Positions 6,919 through 8,150 of a stretch of DNA of 8,150 bases are shown piece by piece (the stretch's first letter is position 1; every line of letters starts with the position of its first letter). Below the pieces are notes generated by a model. That model saw only the letters and a program-made list of their open reading frames with translations, was not told the DNA's origin and searched no databases. The DNA is from Chitinophagaceae bacterium (GTDB lineage Bacteria > Bacteroidota > Bacteroidia > Chitinophagales > Chitinophagaceae). The DNA lies in assembly GCA_009996555.1 (NCBI GenBank), contig JAACZX010000481.1, positions 1-8,150 on the forward strand, in the 5' to 3' direction. Position numbers and translations under genes: made by a program.

Positions 6919-7935
6919 TTAGTTTTTACCTGAAGTTGATTTCCGTTCAATGATTTCGGAAGAAAGCGTGATCTTTTTATCAGAAGGAAGAAGAGTCTTT
7001 TTCTCGATGATCTTAAACAAAACTTCAGTTGCTCTTTGACCAATGGTATAAGCGGGTTGAACTACTGTTGATAATGGAGGTGCAAAGAGAGCCGATGCAG
7101 ACAGGTTCGAAAAGCTGATGACTTTTAGTTGAGATGGAATAGAAATGCCTATTTCATTGCAAACTTCGTATGTGTTAACTGCAAATTTTTCTATTGCTGC
7201 GAAAATACCATCAGGTCGCTGTTCGGCCAGTAAGTGCTCCTTTATTTTTTGCCTGTTCAATTCATCATTAGCAGAGCACTCCAATACGTTTAAATGATCA
7301 ACCAACCGGTACTTTAACATCGCACGTTCGTATCCTGCCTGCCTGCGCTTACTGATAGAAAGATTGTTGGATAAGGTAAGGAAGGTAATGTTTTTGCACC
7401 CTCGTTTGATCAGCAATTCTGTTGCCTTAAATGCTGCGTCCTCATCATCAGATGTTACCCGTGGCACCCTGATGTGATCATAAATCCTGTCGAAGAAAAC
7501 CAATGGCATTCCCGAAGCTTTGCAGGCTTCAAGATGTTCAAAGTTGCTTGTTGTATTGGATATCGAAATCATGATACCATCTACTCTTCCGTTTCGCAAC
7601 AGGTTTAGAATTTCATTTTCCCTGTTTTGATCCTCATGAGTCAGATAAATCAATACGTGGTATTTTTTTTCTCTGGCCACCTGTTCAACCCCGTTCAGTA
7701 TTTGTGAGAAAAAGTTGTTTTGAATTTCGGGAATGATCACAGCAATTGTTTTGCTTTTACTCTGACGAAGACTGCTGGCATGCGGGTTTGGCTGATACCC
7801 CAGCCTTGCAGCCAGTTCTTTTACCCTGTCCTTTGTCTGCTCACTTATTTCATGACTATCCCGCAATGCTCGGGACACAGTTGAAGGAGATAGATTGAGT
7901 TCCTTTGCTAATTTTTTAAGATCAAGTTTAACCAT
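6919..7935 (-). CDS. LacI/GalR-family transcriptional repressor
   Basis: A 338-residue protein of standard LacI-family length. The N-terminal helix-turn-helix is LKKLAKELNLSPSTVSRALR (6-25), followed by the hinge YQPNPHASSLRQSKSKTIAV (47-66), whose leucine in SSLRQ is the expected minor-groove wedge. The rest is a periplasmic-binding-protein-like sensor: IIPEIQNNFFSQILNGVE (67-84), DGIMIS (119-124), MPLVFFDR (143-150), SKRRQAGYERA (195-205), then IGISIPSQLKVISFSN (262-277) and LSTVVQP (288-294). The SFSN tetrad replaces the GFDD/GYDD form of the enterobacterial proteins. It probably represses at the CG-centred palindromes near 5165 and 5225, releasing when a pectin-derived sugar acid binds; this target is inferred from position and site form only. 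The gene converges on the uxaA-like gene with 14 bp between stops and only a weak 5-bp hairpin (6902-6921) there. Start ATG at 7935 gives a normal N-terminus. Confidence 0.95.
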   Translation of the reverse strand: MVKLDLKKLAKELNLSPSTVSRALRDSHEISEQTKDRVKELAARLGYQPNPHASSLRQSKSKTIAVIIPEIQNNFFSQILNGVEQVAREKKYHVLIYLTHEDQNRENEILNLLRNGRVDGIMISISNTTSNFEHLEACKASGMPLVFFDRIYDHIRVPRVTSDDEDAAFKATELLIKRGCKNITFLTLSNNLSISKRRQAGYERAMLKYRLVDHLNVLECSANDELNRQKIKEHLLAEQRPDGIFAAIEKFAVNTYEVCNEIGISIPSQLKVISFSNLSASALFAPPLSTVVQPAYTIGQRATEVLFKIIEKKTLLPSDKKITLSSEIIERKSTSGKN

Positions 7936-8068
7936 ATCTAAAACACAAAGGTCAGCCTTTTTGGAACTCCTCCCCTCCCTTTCATGATTTTTTGATTAGT
8001 GGTAAAAAAATACGTCAGATTCTGTAAATCATCAATTAGAAAATTCAAACGCTGGCTGCCCCCGGGCA

Positions 8069-8076
8069 CAAAAGTA
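8069..8076 (-). promoter_or_regulatory. Bacteroidota -7 promoter box for the LacI-type gene
   Basis: Read on the minus strand this is TACTTTTG, a full match to the Bacteroidota -7 consensus TAnnTTTG, and the only full match found between 7936 and 8150 on that strand. A transcript from here would have a leader of roughly 130 nt before the ATG at 7935. No convincing -33 TTG element lies at the usual distance, so the call is tentative. Confidence 0.4.
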
Positions 8077-8085
8077 AATGTATGG

Positions 8086-8101
8086 GATTCTTTAAAGAAT
8101 C
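8086..8101. repeat. Perfect 16-bp palindrome, candidate operator
   Basis: GATTCTTTAAAGAATC is perfectly self-complementary, with no spacer. It begins 10 bp upstream of the TACTTTTG box of the LacI-type gene and would cover the -17 to -33 region of that promoter, where a bound protein would block polymerase. It has no central CG, so it does not resemble the sites at 5154 and 5217 and would be read by another regulator. It could equally serve a gene to the right of the window. Confidence 0.5.
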
Positions 8102-8150
8102 GCCATTTTTAATCAATTTGATATTTTTCGGGTCGAAGCTCAAAAAAAAA

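Larger units (their letters stand above)
7936..8150. other. Upstream region of the LacI-type gene, no gene seen
   Basis: About 215 bp without a credible ORF on either strand, AT-rich apart from a short GC block (TGCCCCCGGGCA, 8057-8068, a 12-bp near-palindrome). It holds the likely repressor promoter and a perfect 16-bp palindrome. No CG-centred LacI-type operator like those at 5154 and 5217 was found, so simple autorepression by the same sites is not suggested. A run of nine A residues ends the window. Confidence 0.6.

Noticed and set aside
6902..6921. TAAAC/GTTTA hairpin at the convergent stops, as a bidirectional terminator.
   Set aside because: A 5-bp AT-rich stem with a 10-nt loop is too weak to call.
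8142..8150. A run of nine A residues at the right edge.
   Set aside because: A short homopolymer at a window boundary carries no interpretable signal by itself.

Overview
The window looks like Bacteroidota DNA, most likely a soil or freshwater Chitinophagaceae-type organism. This is inferred from AT-rich coding sequence, start codons mostly without Shine-Dalgarno sequences, a perfect TAnnTTTG promoter box, and glycoside hydrolases and regulators that read like this phylum's proteins. No rRNA, tRNA, insertion sequence or CRISPR array is visible.

Layout. Positions 1-5055 hold three genes on the minus strand, transcribed right to left: an AraC-type regulator (4177-5055), a secreted GH36 alpha-galactosidase (1938-4091), and a secreted right-handed beta-helix protein resembling GH28 pectinases (start 1856, running off the left edge). 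Gaps are about 85 and 80 bp. The first gap holds a strong hairpin that could be a terminator or attenuator. Positions 5056-5569 form a roughly 500-bp divergent control region with two clear LacI-type operator palindromes and two weaker ones. Position 5570 (or an upstream TTG) starts a plus-strand gene for an altronate dehydratase (UxaA)-like protein ending at 6904. Converging on it, only 14 bp away, is a minus-strand LacI-family repressor gene (6919-7935). Its upstream region (7936-8150) carries a TAnnTTTG box and a perfect 16-bp palindrome.

Function. The two secreted enzymes would trim plant polysaccharide outside the cytoplasm: alpha-galactosyl groups by GH36, and probably a pectic backbone or side chain by the beta-helix protein. 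UxaA belongs to galacturonate catabolism, so the theme is pectin use. The LacI-type protein probably acts on the palindromes between araC and the uxaA-like gene, and the AraC-type protein probably acts on its own operon; this wiring is inference. No SusC/SusD pair or transporter lies in the window.

The most unusual item is the UxaA-like protein. It lacks the N-terminal SAF domain, and nearly every polar active-site motif in its C-terminal half is replaced, while the hydrophobic framework and the first two cysteine motifs are kept. It looks like a pseudoenzyme or a repurposed paralogue rather than a working altronate dehydratase.
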